64,000 nt of DNA, from NCBI GenBank assembly GCA_023614405.1, contig CM042687.1, forward strand, positions 68,554,992 through 68,618,991, read 5' to 3'. Source of the stretch: Avena insularis. Its lineage: Eukaryota > Streptophyta > Magnoliopsida > Poales > Poaceae. The position numbers were made by a program, and so were the translations under genes. Below the pieces are notes generated by a model, which did not search any database, had not been told where the DNA came from, and saw only the letters and a list, made by a program, of their open reading frames with translations. Shown here piece after piece: positions 33,622-45,210 of the stretch. Every line of letters starts with the position of its first letter. Positions within the stretch are counted from its first letter, which is position 1.

Positions 33622-35000
33622 AAGACGAATCTCGCCCTCGAGATTCATATTGGCTAGCAAATAGGTGAGGGTGATCTTTCCGAAGCTCATCTTTTCTTTC
33701 CCAAGTTGCTTCTTCCTCGGAATTATGATTCCACTGTACTTTGCAGAATTTGATTGTCTTAGTACGAGTGACTCTATCTGCTGTCTCGAGAATCTTGACA
33801 GGTTTCTCTTCGTAAGTGAGATCACTCTCCAACTAAACTTATTCCAATGGTATAGTGTATTTCAACGAAATTTCTTCCATCTCTGGATGACACTTCTTCA
33901 ACTGACTTACATGAAACACATTATGTACTGTAGACAGTGATTCTAGTAACTCTAACTCATAAGCCACTTCTCCTTTGCGGCTCAAAATCTTGAATGGTCC
34001 TACATATCTAGGTGTCAATTTCCCTTTGACTCCAAATCTCTTCACACCACGTAGCGGTGAGAATCTAAGATAGGCTCTATCTCCTACATCATAGGTGACT
34101 TCCCTATGTTTTGGGTCTTCATAGCTCTTTTGTCGGGATTGGGCTATCTTCAATCTATCCTTTACCATTCTGACTTTCTCTTCAGCTTCCTTGATTAGTT
34201 CTGGTCCGAATAAATTTCTTTCTCCTACTCCACTCCATAGTAATGGCGTAGTACACTTCCTTCCATAAAGGAATTCAAACGGAGCCATATCTATGCTCGA
34301 TTGATAGCTGTTATTGTAAGAAAATTCTGCATATGGCAGACTTTCATCCCAACTAGATCCATAGTCTAGCGCAGAAGCTCTCAACATATCTTCTAAAATC
34401 TGATTGGTTCTTTCTGTATGTCCATCAATCTAAGGATGAAAAGCTATGCTGAATTCTAGTCTAGTTCCCAATGACTCATGCAAGTTTTTCCAAAAATGCA
34501 AAGTGAACTGAGTTCCTCTATCAGACACAATACTCTTAGGTACTCCATGTAAACACAAGATTCTATTCATATAGATCTTATCCAATTTAGCACTTGTATA
34601 GGCAGTCTTCATGGGTATGAAATGAGCCACCTTTGTTAAGTGATCCACAACAACCCATATAGAATCGTATCCAGACCTAGTCCTTGGGAAACCTGTGATG
34701 AAATCCATACCAGTCTTATCCCACTTCCAATCAGGTATTGGTAGTGGTTGCAATAACCCTATCGGTTTCTGATGGTACGCCTTCACTCTACTACACACGT
34801 CACACAAAGCAATGTGCTCCGCGATATCTTTCTTGATATTGTTACACCAAAATCTCTCCTTCACATCCATGTACATTTTGGTGTTACCTAGATGAATAGA
34901 ATATGGTGAATTGTGTGCTTCTTGTAGGATCAATTTCCAAAGTTCCGGATCTTGTGGAATGAAGATTCTCTTTCCATACCATAAAGTTCCTTGTTCATCT
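33620..35000 (-). pseudogene. Gypsy integrase with C-terminal chromodomain, nonsense-mutated
   Basis: One minus-strand frame covers the whole module. The HHCC zinc site is H7, H14, C44, C47 counting from 34933. The catalytic core has D77 (GMDFITG) and D138 (SDRGTQF). A stop at 34430-34432 replaces the usual Gln of FHPQTDG; the third acid follows in [12 protein letters not shown]. Then come the GPY/F-type part (KLTPRYVGPFKIL) and NVFHVSQLKKC. Two more stops precede a chromodomain (about 33830-33650: DLTYEEKPVKILE, KFCKVQWNHNSEEEATWE). Chromodomains of this clade target integration to marked chromatin. Confidence 0.88.
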
Positions 35001-35570
35001 TCGTGGAATCCTTTCGCCTTTCCTTACCAATTTTACTCTTAATCTCCTCTATTTCCTTGTCCAACTTTTGGGCTTCTTTGATCTTATCCAGCAGTGTTGG
35101 TTGAACTTCCAAAGACATGAGATATCCTTCGGGCACTATCTCCAATCTTAGCTCTTTAAATTGGGCACACAAATCATCTGGCAGTTTGCCTTTGGTGAGG
35201 CCATTCACATAAACTTTGTGTCCTAAAGCATTGGCTACAACATTTGCTTTACCGGGATGGTATTGCAAACTCAAGTCATAATCCTTGATGAGTTCTAGCC
35301 ACCTTATTTGTCTCATGTTGAGCTCTTTCTGGGTGAAAATATATTTCAAACTCTTGTGATCTGTGAACACTTCACATCGCTTTCCCAAAAGATAGTGTCT
35401 CCATGTTTTGAGTGCATGGACAACAGAGGCCAACTCTAAGTCATGTGTAGGATAATTTACTTCATGAGTCTTGAGTTGTCTCGAGGCATAAGCCACAACT
35501 TTTCCTTCTTGCATCAAAACTCCACCCAATCCTTGGTGAGATGCATCACAATAGACTTGGAAGTCTTTCT
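34930..35570 (-). pseudogene. Gypsy RNase H and linker, frameshifted at both ends
   Basis: From [12 protein letters not shown] the frame runs [44 protein letters not shown] and [16 protein letters not shown]. The first three acidic residues (D of DAS, E of DLELAS, D of FTDH) are present. The fourth, usually VADALSRK, reads VANALGHK, so the catalytic Asp is Asn here. A frameshift near 35590 separates it from RT and another near 35000 from the integrase. Confidence 0.85.
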
Positions 35571-36470
35571 CTAGATCTGGCAGACATAAACTGGTGCTGA
35601 CACTAGTCTTTTCTTCAACTCTTGAAAACTGGATTCACATCCTTTAGTCCAATCAAACTTCTTCTCTTTCTTAATCAACTCTGTCATTGGTTTAGAAACT
35701 TTCGAGAAATTCTCGATGAATCTTCTATAGTACCCGACCAAGCCTAGAAAACTACGAACTTCTTTAACTGATTTGGGAGATTCCCACTTAGTTACAGCTG
35801 ACACCTTTGCAGGATCGACAACTATACCATCTCCAAACACAATATGTCCAAGAAATCCAACTTCATTCAAACAAAACTCACACTTACTGAACTTGGCATA
35901 CAACTTGTGCTCCCTAAGTTTCTCAAGAATCAAACGCAAATGTTCTTCATGCTCTTCATTGCTCTTGGAATAAATCAATATGTCATCAATGAATACCACA
36001 ACAAACTTGTCAAGAAACTCCATGAACACCTTGTTCATCATGTTCATGAAATAAGCTGGTGCATTTGTTAGTCCAAATGGCATCACTGTATACTCATACA
36101 ATCCATACCTAGTAGTAAAAGCAGTCTTAGGTATATCTTGTTCTCTAATCTTTAGCTGAAAGTAGCCTTATTGGAGATCAATTTTTTAGAACACACGAGC
36201 TCCTTCTAGCTGATCAAAGAGATCATTGATTCTGGGTAAGGGGTACTTGTTCTTTATGGTCACTTCGTTGAGTGATCGATGATCTATGCATAGCCTCTGA
36301 CTCATGTCTTTCTTCTCAACAAACAAAACTGGTGCACCCCATGATGAAGAACTTGGTTGGATAAATCATTTCTGCAACTGTTCTCCAAGTTGTTTCTTGA
36401 GCTCTTTCAACTCATCAACTGACGTCTTGTAGGGTCTCTTTGCTATTGGTCCAGATCCTGGCAACAAGTT
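35571..36470 (-). pseudogene. Gypsy reverse transcriptase, several stops
   Basis: The palm is open at 36101-35571: [12 protein letters not shown], the [11 protein letters not shown] active site, GFLGHIV and [15 protein letters not shown]. Upstream, the same family's sequence ([27 protein letters not shown]) is interrupted by three stops, in the positions of LQEKGFI, VFSKIDL and DLRSGY. The catalytic IDLRSGY segment reads IDLQ-stop-GY. RT would copy the RNA genome; this copy cannot. Confidence 0.88.
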
Positions 36471-36559
36471 AATCTAAAACTCCACATCCCTATCTGGTGG
36501 CATTCCTGGTAATTCTTCCGGAAACACATCCGGATTCTCCTTCACTATTGGTACATTGT

Positions 36560-36930
36560 CTAGGCTAACCCCTTAAGAGAATTTAGCTTACTCCCTTTGG
36601 GTTCAAAGTTAGACTTGAACCTAATCTGTTTCTTTTCCGGGGTTGTGAGTGTAGCAGTTCTTCTATCACAGTCTATTACTCCCTCATAACGGGTCATCCA
36701 ATCCATGCCTAATATTACATCCAATCCTTGGGATTCTAGGATTATCAGGCTTACTGGAAACTTGTATTTTCCAAACTCTATTACTAGATCATGACATCCA
36801 AAATTTACTATCATCTCTCCACCTGGGGAGCTTACTTTAATAGTACATACAATTTTTTTAGTTGAGAGTCTATTTTTGTCTACAAATGCTCTTGAAATGA
36901 ATGAATGTGATGCGCTGTATCAAAAAGGAT
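36560..36930 (-). pseudogene. Gypsy aspartic protease, active site lost
   Basis: The C-terminal part is clear (VILGMDWMTRYEGVIDC, 36814-36560), as is the flap side (KFPVSLIILESQGLD). The expected active-site motif FDTGATHSFIS reads FDTA followed by a frameshift, after which SFISRAFVDK resumes in the other phase. The catalytic Asp-Thr-Gly is therefore destroyed. Confidence 0.75.
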
Positions 36931-37059
36931 AAGTGCTGGAAAGAAATTAATCTTGAACTTACCAGCCACAGCATCAGACTCCTCTTGGATTTCCTCCACA
37001 TTGATGTGGTTCACATGACCCTTCTGAAAAGGGTTTGTCTTGTTGGCCCCATCAGTCTT

Positions 37060-38081
37060 CTTTTCTGGGAATTCATTTGCATAGTGCCCAGTTTTGTTGC
37101 ACTTGAAACATTCAACATGACTGATGTATATCTTAGCTGGCTAACTCCCATTTCCATTTCCACTATGGTGACTCTTGTGTCCACTCTTGTTGTTGCGGTA
37201 ATCACCATTGTTGTGTCCACGATGTTTATTGCTATCATGGTGATGGTTACTGTTGTGGTGGTTGTTATGATTCCCGTGTTTGTGGGATCCAGAACCTCCA
37301 CTTCCTTCACCAAAAGAATGCTTGTGAGACGATCCAGATCCATGCTTATCAAAATGGTGCTTCCTCTTCCTATTCTCCACTTGCTTCATCTTGCTTTCCA
37401 AGATGGTAGCTTTGTCACACAGAGATTGATAAGTTGGAACATATGCAACAGATAGCTGCATGCACATCTCATCATTCAGTCCTTCAAGGAACTTCTCCTT
37501 CCTTTTTGCATCAGTGTCAACATCAGTGCATAGCGTGCCAAATTGTTGAACTCCTCAATATATTCAGCAACACTGCGGTGGCGTTGTTTGAGGTTGTGAA
37601 ATTCCTTCTTCTTCAACCCCATCACTCCTGAAGAGATATGAGCAGTGCGGAATCCATCCTCAAATGTTGCCCAAGTCACTTCTTCAATAGGAGTAGTGAT
37701 TTGGAAGTTATCCCACCAAGTAGCTGCTGGTCCTTCTAGCAGGTGTGCTGCAAATCTGACTTTCTCCTCATAAGTACAACCAACTGTGACTAAGTACTTG
37801 TTCACAGAACGTAGCCAATCACTTTCTACCATAGGATCAGTGATTCTAGAAAACTTAGCAAGCCTTAATCTCAGAAAACTTGTGAGCATATCAAAAGCTG
37901 GTGGGTTGTTTTGGTTGTTGCTATTATTATTATTATTATTATTGTTGTTGTTGTTTTGATCCTGATTCTGATTCGCCATAAACTGAGTCATCATCTGCAT
38001 CAACTGAGTCTATGTAGTCATCAGCTATTGCATCTCATTGCCATTGTTGTTATTGTTGGGATTGGTACGACGGGGAGACAT
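37060..38081 (-). pseudogene. gag: Gypsy gag with degenerate CCHC knuckle
   Basis: Begins MSPRRTNPNNNN at 38081, with two early stops before FMANQNQDQ and a poly-Asn run encoded by an ATT/GTT trinucleotide tract (37921-37953). The capsid-like core follows (WLRSVNKYLVTVGCTYEEKV; LLEGPAATWWDNF; KKKEFHNLKQRHRSVAEYIE). A frameshift near 37540 leads to DTDAKRKEKFLEGL and a His/Asn/Gly/Ser-rich tail. After a stop at 37141 the knuckle reads C-F-K-C-x4-H-x4-F: the last Cys (37069-37071) is Phe. Gag forms the particle and binds RNA. Confidence 0.88.
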
Positions 38082-38280
38082 CTTTGGTTTCAACAAGGAT
38101 AAGAAAGGATAAATACCCCATAGATACTAACATGCACATCACAACACATAGCCACAATAACAAACAGGCAAGCACATGATAAACTTTAGGATTCAAAACG
38201 AACAACAAGGTTGCAAAGTAAACACACTAGCATAGTCATCCACATGTTGGATGATCAATGCGACTCGATAAATAAAATGG

Positions 38281-38306
38281 TGATAGATAGATAGATAGAT
38301 AGATAG
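38281..38306. repeat. (GATA)n microsatellite
   Basis: About six perfect GATA repeats just downstream of accessory ORF B in the element's internal region. Confidence 0.9.
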
Positions 38307-38320
38307 CCAAGTAGTCAACA

Positions 38321-39127
38321 CTACTCCTCCATATCGACTTCCTCGTCCACTAGAGTAAGTCCTACTGCGTCGATTCCTGCCTTGTACTCCACGCTGGTGG
38401 TCAAAGCATCGACCTTCGACTGGAGCTCTCTCTTCCGCGAACGCAACCTCTCAATCACCTCTTGTTGTGTCTCTAGCTCAAGATCCTTGAGCTCCATCTC
38501 GAACTTCATCTCATCGATCTTATTGCTTCTATCCTGGACTCTCTTTTCATGGTTCTTGAACCTCTTTTCTTGCTTCTCAAACATAGTATCCATCTCCTTG
38601 ATGCTCTCCTCATGCTCCTCGAAGGCCTTGTCCTTCTCCCTCAACGGGATGCGTAGCTTATAATTGCTAAGCATGACGTTGGTCCTACTAGTATCGAGGT
38701 GCCTAAGAAGGCTCTCTAGGTCCTGAAGATAGAGGCGCATTGGCTCAATAGTCTCCCTAGTGGCCTTATCATACACTATAGCCTCTATGTCCTCGTCACG
38801 TCTCCCAAAGGGATGAAAGTAGAGGCCCTTGAGATCGACGGAGTGACGTCCACATAGGCGTCCAAGTAGCTCCTGCATGGCGATGTCGAGGCCCTTCTCC
38901 TTGTTGTCATGGAGTATCTTGAAGGCGATGTCCTCGGTGGGAGGCTCTGACTGGCGTCATGCTTACGAGGCTCTAAATCCCCATAGGTCCTTTCTCTCAA
39001 ACTTCCTGAGCTGAAGTCCCTTAATGTTAGGGATAGGAAGACCGAGTACACTGACGAGCTCCACGATACGGGATCCAAAACGAGTTCCCTTGAACTCCTC
39101 GGCGGTGCTGAGAACAAATCTAGGCAT
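38321..39127 (-). pseudogene. Gypsy accessory ORF B: coiled-coil protein upstream of gag
   Basis: 268 codons in one frame from MPRFVLSTAEEFKGTRFGSR (ATG 39127) to VDEEVDMEE, with two stops four bases apart (TAA 38963-38965, TGA 38957-38959). The middle (LDIAMQELLGRLCGRH, GLYFHPFGRRDED) resembles, from memory, ORFs that precede gag in some grass gypsy elements. The C-terminal 120 residues form a long charged coiled coil (heptad-like EKDKAFEEHEESIKEMD and on). Function unknown; not a standard gag or pol domain. Length and single frame suggest it was once translated. Confidence 0.7.
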
Positions 39128-39383
39128 CTATTGCATAGGATGGAGAAAATTAGAAACAACACAAGTAAAGAGTAAAACATAAAGTAGTAAAACAAAAGCC
39201 AAAGTCATTCAATAAAACATTAATCCACACAAGTCATGGCATACATTATTCAATCACAAACACCAAGGTTCAATCATAACTTAGACTAATTTTTGCCATA
39301 CCACATAGGTTGGTATGATCAAAATTATTAATGAGAGAAAACGACAAGTGTGGTGGTCCAACTATTGGAGTACGTCACAACTC

Positions 39384-39881
39384 TCACTCACTAGTCAAAG
39401 TAGCTATCTGGGCATCCTTGGAGGCAATCTGTTTGTCTTGATCACAAGACTCCCATGCTAAGTCTATGATATCCTCCCTTAGACGTTTTATGGTGGTCTC
39501 TAAGTCTTGGGTATGCTTCTTCTCCTCTGTAAGGTCATTTTGAGTGTTGAGCATTCTATAGTTGAATCTTTCTACAAGATCCTTGATGGCATTCCATGCT
39601 GCATTCCTTGCAGAGTCAAAGAATGACATGTGCATTTCAGAGTTGGTGACCATGCAGAATCTTGACTCATTGTGGTTGTCTTCCTTGTTTTTATACAAGT
39701 GGAGTTGTACCCACCAATACTATTCTCCTTCATCCATCACTGGGAATCCCTTGTACACGGCTTCACCATTTATCCCCAAGCTAATCATAAGGTTCTTGAG
39801 TGCCTTGGGAAACTCCGTCTGACATTCTAGGGTCATGGTTATCAGTGGTCCCTTACTGACGGCTTCGTTGATGGCGGCCAT
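39384..39881 (-). pseudogene. Gypsy accessory ORF A, one stop
   Basis: Begins MAAINEAVSKGPLITMTLE at 39881 and continues as CQTEFPKALKNLMISLG, GEAVYKGFPVMDEGE, a TAG at 39720-39722, then YWWVQLHLYKNKEDN, ARNAAWNAIKDLVERF and a short coiled coil ending ATLTSE. Removing one nonsense codon gives 165 residues. It lies about 145 bp inside the PBS, upstream of ORF B, so the element's order is LTR, ORF A, ORF B, gag, pol. No enzymatic motif is visible. Confidence 0.68.
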
Positions 39882-40025
39882 CTACAAATATAGATGAGAA
39901 AGAAGATTAGGAGAGGTTTACGAGATGAAAAGAGACAAGTGTGAAATTTACAAAGGGGTTGCATTTTCCTAGTGGTTTCCTTAGTCTAATCCATCTTAGG
40001 GTCACAAACCTATAGGCAACACAGT

Positions 40026-40037
40026 GCTCTAATACCA
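40026..40037 (-). other. Primer-binding site (initiator tRNA-Met, one mismatch)
   Basis: Minus-strand TGGTATTAGAGC lies two bases from the end of the 5' LTR and differs from the consensus TGGTATCAGAGC at one position. Confidence 0.85.
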
Positions 40038-40039
40038 TC

Positions 40040-42896
40040 TGTAAGACCTCACCCTTTAAGGTAAAGGTCCCTGTGATTGTAGTGCTAGTCCCTGGATCGA
40101 AATGCTAGCACCCGCAGTTTAAGATGAAGTACACAGATACAAAGGTCATTATTACATCGCAATTCCAGGAGTACAATAGTTCTTACAACTCATTAGCCCA
40201 AGGCTAACACATAGAGTTCTTATTGCAAAGTATATAAATAAAGTCTTCATCTTCATGTGCCATAGGCAAACATGTTGAGTGTAGACTCATAACCCTACTC
40301 ACCATTAGAGTAACATGCAACATAATAAGTTACAGCCACAAGGGGTCAATACATTTGGAATTGCATTGGAAAGTGATAACATAGTTATATAGTAGAGACT
40401 ATCATCTACTTGAATTTGTCTAAGTGTGGTTTCAGGCTGGCTTTGCACAAAGTAGTTTTGTCCTACTAGTTGAAAACACTAAGTTTTTCTTTACAAAACA
40501 CTAAGGTACCACCAATAGACATTGCTGAACCACTACCCTTGTTCACCTAACATTTTTAACTTAGGGAAATTGGGATGAGGAGATCCTTGATCATTTCAAT
40601 GTCTTTGATGATCAAAATGTCCGTTACCGGGGACACGGCTAAGTACTTAGGTTTTACCCTCTCGAGAGGTGTTGCACTTTCTCCACAAGACTCGACATGC
40701 ATCGAGATGAGACTTTTTAGAAGCATTTCCTCAGACCACCATGTATGCGTTCCATCCTATCAATCCTACCACCAACTGTCCATCTGGCTGAGTTCTTACA
40801 ACCTAGTTGGTTAAGGAAAAGCCCATATGCCATGTGGTTGCACTGGAAGCTTCTCAACACTAAACACCTCAAATCTCTTTGTTCCTAGGTGGCCATACAC
40901 AAGTGTGATACACAGGGTAAACCATAGACATGGGCCTTGTGTAACCACTCAACACAAACCATTCTTCCCATTCCACCCAGGTTTTTCATTAACAAGTTGT
41001 TTTCTTAGTCAAAAACATATAAGCATAACCTTTCCATAATAACATAGCATGAATTTTCACCCTTGGATTCTAATAGCTAGGCTAATCATACTAGCATAAC
41101 TCTTAACTTAGGAAAATTTCTACCAAGATATCATCTATAGGATCCACCATAGCATAGCATATACTTTGAAAAACTACCATGCAAATCCTACTCAAAATAT
41201 CACTAATGCATTATAAAAACTAATAGGACAAAAATATGAAGTATCTCTTGCCTTGGTTACTAGGGGAATAGACACAATCCTCACATCACACTCTCCAAAT
41301 TCCACAAAATCTACACAACAATTTATACAACAAAATAATCACAAATCAATATACACACAAAATTAATATGAATGCATGCAAAATGCAATATGATGTTTTT
41401 CCACACTTTTAAAATCAAACTCTATAGTACTAAAGACAAAACATACATTCTGAAGTCTAAATAAAACAAAAACCACCTAAAAATAATATTCTAGATAATT
41501 TATATAGTCAAAATAAGCATACAAATGCTTCTGCATAAAATCCTAATTTTTTAGAAGCAAATGGCCAAACCAAGGCCATAAATGCAAGGATCTCATTTTT
41601 TTGAATCCATAGACATATTATTTGTAATTTTTGGATTTACAGAACAAAAGTTTTGGAATTTACAAGTTTAAACAACAAATAGATAAAATCCTGGATTTTA
41701 AATCAAATTCACTGCCACGCGGCGTGTTTTGATTGGCCCGTACTGGTTCGGGTGGATCACGCACGTGGTCCGCAGGATCTAATTGGCGATGTGCAGTCCA
41801 GATCTAAGTGTACATGTTCTCTACTAGATCTAATCTAGACCACTGGATCTAGATTCAGTGGATCACAACTACTCGACCATATCCTAGCAGCGCAAATGGC
41901 TACAGCGGCGGCGATGCACCTACGGGGCTAGGGGGTAGGGTAGGGGGTGCTAGGGCATACCACAGTCGCAGAGACGAGGCGATGCTCAACATGGACGCGG
42001 TTGGGGCGGGGGTGCACAGACATGGGCTCAATCACTCGCCGGAGTTCGGCCGCGCTTCGGGTGCTTATAGACGACGATGGGGGTGACGACCTGGGGCGCA
42101 ATTGGACAAGCTACAGGTATTAGAAGATGCGGAAGCCAAAGGGGAACACTCTCGTTTGAATCACAGGCAGAGGGGAACACTATGCTCACTGGAAAGGCTC
42201 GCCGGATCTCTACGATACTGCGGCGATGCAAAGCGAAATATGAGTAGCCTGGCGATGCTTAGTGCTTGCGGTGTGGGGGGAAATGTTGCGGAGGGAGAGG
42301 GGAATAAGTAGCCAGAGAGGGGGAGAGAATCACGTGCTGAATCAATGGCAATTAAGAGCGACATCAACGGCAGTGAATGGGGAAAAACGGCAGGCGAGCG
42401 CGGGTCTGGCACGGGGTTGACGACGACGAGCTGGCGTGGCTGTGGGGTTCACCTGTTAGAGGGTGGGTGCGCATGTGGGCGATGAGAGACAGAGGGAGAG
42501 GGGGTGTTCTCGGGTGGGATTGGTGGGCTACCAGGGGAGTTGGGCCAGATGGGTTGCTGGCTTTATTTTTTTCTATCTTTTGTTTTTTCTTTTCTATTTT
42601 GATTTTTCAAATGAGATTTGAATGGGCAATTCAAATCCAAATTAATTCAAACCTTCACCAAAATTTTGTGAGGCGACCCTGGTGTTTAAAAGTGTGTCTA
42701 ACACAATAATTCACTCCAAAAAAAATTGGGGTCATAAAAAAACAAAAAAAATGGCCCATACATATAATATAAAAGGGGTTTTAAATATGGTTTTGCTAGG
42801 GTTTAAGTATTGAAATTTTTAGTGCAAAGTAGACATGCAATGATGTTATGAATGCAATAACATGGTTTTGAATTTGATGAAATTTGGGATGTTACA
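40040..42896 (-). repeat. 5' LTR of the first gypsy element, 3' end deleted
   Basis: Collinear with 30791-33606 but ends GGTCTTACA directly before the PBS, missing the 247-bp terminal segment of the 3' LTR. Both LTRs share the GC-rich leader around 32405-33250 / 41715-42560. Confidence 0.85.
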
Positions 42897-43245
42897 TGCA
42901 AATTCTTGGATATGGGATTATCGTTGACATAAAGTATGATGTACATATGACAATGACCTTGGTGGTTTAGCTTGAAATCCAAAAATGTTCATACTCATTG
43001 ACAACAAAGCTTAAATTCGTTTAGATTTTACCAGTTACTTTTAGGTTAAAATATTACACGGGCAGTGGGAATACATTTTACACCAAGGACCTAAAAAAGG
43101 GAAAATTACATCAAGGTCCATACATCTACCAAAAAGGTCCCCAAAAAGTGAAAAATTACATCGAGGTCGATATACATCTAGCACTAAGCACCATAAAATT
43201 AAGGAAGGAAATCGGTCGGGTCAGCTCCTTTTCTAGAAAGCACAT
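42897..43245 (+). repeat. R array 4, continued to the second gypsy
   Basis: Starts with the target duplication TGCAA and completes the interrupted unit (ATTCTTGGATATGGGATTAT). A further unit begins near 43060 and is cut after AGAAAGCACAT by the next LTR. Confidence 0.82.
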
Positions 43246-45210
43246 TGCGGTGACCTAGCATACCACTGCATGTGTAGTACACTATAGTCGTTGACATGAC
43301 ATTCACAGAACACCGTTCCGTAAATATCACATCCCTCAGAGCGGTACAACAGAAACATTGCGGGTCCATATTACAAAAGTACACACATTATTATTATTAC
43401 AATACCGGAAGTTCAAGAATTCCAAAAGATCCAACTTACAAACCAAAATATAAAGTGTTCAGCGGAAATTTAAAAGTAGTAACTCCGACTAGGAGTGGGG
43501 CTCAACAGCTTATTTTATAGAGTTTATGCTGCTCGGCTCCGTTAGTTACTACCAACTAGACACTTAAGTGGACTCGTTCTCATCGACACCGTAGCGGATC
43601 TCGTAGTCCACGCCTTCAACTCCTCTGGATAGATCAGGTTCCTCGTGGAACACGTCTTCTTGGCATTCGGCTGCATACATTGGCACGTCTTCGGGATCCT
43701 CAGAGTCTAAGCAAAGGATCAAAGGAAAGGATGAGTAACAGCGTTACCCAACAAGTTCATTATATGCAAGGTAGGAAGTTTGATGCCCTAACTACCACCT
43801 CGGATTATAAATCCTTGGCACTATGCAGTTTTTGTAAATCTTTCTTCAAAGGTTGATTTTATTCCGAAAAACTATGACAATCAGCCTTCACAGGTTGACC
43901 AGGTTCCTTTCCTTCCGCGTTCGTAGCTCCTTCCCAGAACAGGGAGTAACAAGTTACAGTTCTTACACTCTGCAGAGGTGCGTTACTTTACCCATGAGAG
44001 ATCAACTCCTTGTTACACAACCGGGCATACTTTCCCATCCACAATTCCATGATGTGGGGCCCAGTAGTTGGTCCAAGCCAATCACTGCCCCCTTCGTGAC
44101 CCCGCATGCCTCCTTGGTGTACACCATGCCCACATAATGAATTACGGCAATGGTTTGTACAAACCGTTAGATGCCACAACTATCGTGGGACGATGAGGGT
44201 TCCCACCCATATCCTGCATATCCTCTATGAATTACCAATTAATATGCATGCTACGAGGATAACAACCACGACCTGCACATCCGGCTTCATGCGAGAGGAA
44301 GAAGATACAGCTGACTTCTCTGTCCCATTCCAAATCTCATGGATAACGCATAATATACGGCGCTAGAATCACTGATGTCAGGGGTTATTAAGTCCATATT
44401 TGATCATCATTGTTGCAATTAGAACTCTAAGTTCTATTGCTCCATTATATCACCACTTAGGATGATATCTATGATTTCTTTGTTTGTGAAAATAATATTT
44501 TCTTTCTTTTATAGCATATATGATAACACACAATTTCCAAATATTTTGATAAAGACTCTTCAAAGGACATGAGCAAGTGATGAACTTGCCTTGTGATGGC
44601 AAGGTAGTGAATTCTGATGCTTGCACTGGACCTTGAGCTTCTAGTTCTACAAAAACATCATTATTGTCCGGTAAGGACAATATTTAAAGAAGCAAAATGA
44701 TTATGCAAGTAATGTAATGCATTCTTTAATTCTATATGCATTTTCCCTATATAAGGTGCCTTTTAATAAAGCATTTATAAATATTAACCTTTTATATTTA
44801 TTGCATATATTGAATTATTTTATTTTATTTCCCTTTTTATTTGAATTTTATTGATTTAATAATTCTTTTAGGAACTATTAATTATACATTAAAATTTATT
44901 ATTAAATATTTATTTAGTATTTTTCAAAAATACTATAATATTAATAAATCATGAAAGTGATTTTTATTTATTTTTATCACTTTGTAATAATTTTGTAAAA
45001 TTCCATAAAAAATATATAAATTACAAAATTCTTATAAAAGTTTAAGTGTTCAAAAATTTATATTTTATTTTATTTGAACAGAGTGAATTATTGTGAATCC
45101 AAAAATATTTTATTTATAATTTTTGGACTTTTATTTTATTTTCTATAATTCTATTAAGGTCAAGGGTATTTTGGTCTTTTCCATTTGATCAAAAAGATTT
45201 ATTAAGCAAC

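Larger units (their letters stand above)
30544..42896 (-). mobile_element. Tekay/Del-like gypsy chromovirus with two extra 5' ORFs
   Basis: 12,353 bp flanked by TGCAA at 30539-30543 and 42897-42901. On the minus strand: 5' LTR (42896-40040), PBS, two accessory ORFs, gag, protease, RT, RNase H, integrase with chromodomain, polypurine tract, 3' LTR (33606-30544). RT-RNase H before integrase defines Ty3/gypsy; the C-terminal chromodomain and NVFHVSQLKKC context point to the Tekay/Del clade. Every gene carries stops or frameshifts. A 250-bp LTR sample differs at about 13 positions (about 5%), so it is clearly older than the copia. Confidence 0.92.
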
